Of a DNA stretch of 24,880 nucleotides, positions 24,854 through 24,880 are shown piece by piece. Position 1 is the first letter of the stretch, and each line of letters opens with the position of its first letter. This DNA comes from DASZOC01 sp035550975 (GTDB taxonomy: Bacteria > Actinomycetota > CADDZG01 > WHSQ01). The stretch lies in NCBI GenBank assembly GCA_035550975.1, contig DASZOC010000055.1, forward strand, positions 1-24,880. Reading direction: 5' to 3'. The position numbers and the translations under genes are program-made. The notes below the pieces were generated by a model. That model saw only the letters and a program-made list of their open reading frames with translations. It ran no database searches and was not told the DNA's origin.

Positions 24854-24880
24854 TTAGCACTCTAAGGCTCTGAGTGCTAA
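24854..24880. promoter_or_regulatory. CIRCE element (HrcA operator) upstream of groEL
   Basis: TTAGCACTC, a 9-base spacer and GAGTGCTAA match the consensus CIRCE exactly. It lies 22 bases before the groEL ATG and ends at the window edge. Heat-shock control through the HrcA repressor is expected; hrcA itself is not in the window. Confidence 0.97.

Overview
The window is GC-rich, gene-dense bacterial DNA. The GroEL type, the perfect CIRCE operator, frequent GTG/TTG starts and the gene style suggest a Gram-positive, actinobacterium-like genome. The lineage is an inference; no rRNA or other phylogenetic marker apart from groEL is present. No tRNA, rRNA, CRISPR array, transposase or integrase was seen, and no stretch over 300 bases lacks a gene.

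Left part (1-5323, all minus strand). Reading in the direction of transcription: a membrane histidine kinase with a degraded ATPase domain, a NarL-type response regulator broken by a +1 frameshift, an intergenic stretch carrying a 57-bp exact copy of part of groEL, an intact NarL-type regulator, a receiver-like protein without the phospho-acceptor Asp, then three related secreted proteins. The last of these is a large Pro/Thr-linker protein with RTX-like repeats that runs off the left edge. This looks like a signalling module next to an exported surface or matrix operon.

Middle (5474-9310). On the plus strand are a small YdeI/OmdA-like protein and a GNAT-like/AAA+ ATPase fusion. Convergent to them, on the minus strand, is an intact OmpR-type regulator and kinase pair. 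A 16-bp motif, TTCAT-N6-TTCAT, occurs in both divergent promoter regions of the two signalling loci.

Right part (9310-23082, plus strand). This is an inorganic-carbon uptake locus: a SulP-family transporter, then a tightly overlapping operon of a NuoM-like protein, a very long DabA (DUF2309) with all four predicted zinc ligands, a NuoL-like protein with a long C-terminal extension, two more NuoM-like proteins and a MrpD/NuoN-like protein. Five proton-channel-type subunits plus one DabA is a much larger assembly than the two-protein DAB system. It is the best candidate in the window for a poorly described system: an energy-coupled CO2-to-bicarbonate machine built on a complex I/Mrp-like membrane arm.

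Right edge (23136-24880). A strong hairpin terminator separates this operon from a convergent, apparently monocistronic groEL preceded by a perfect CIRCE element.
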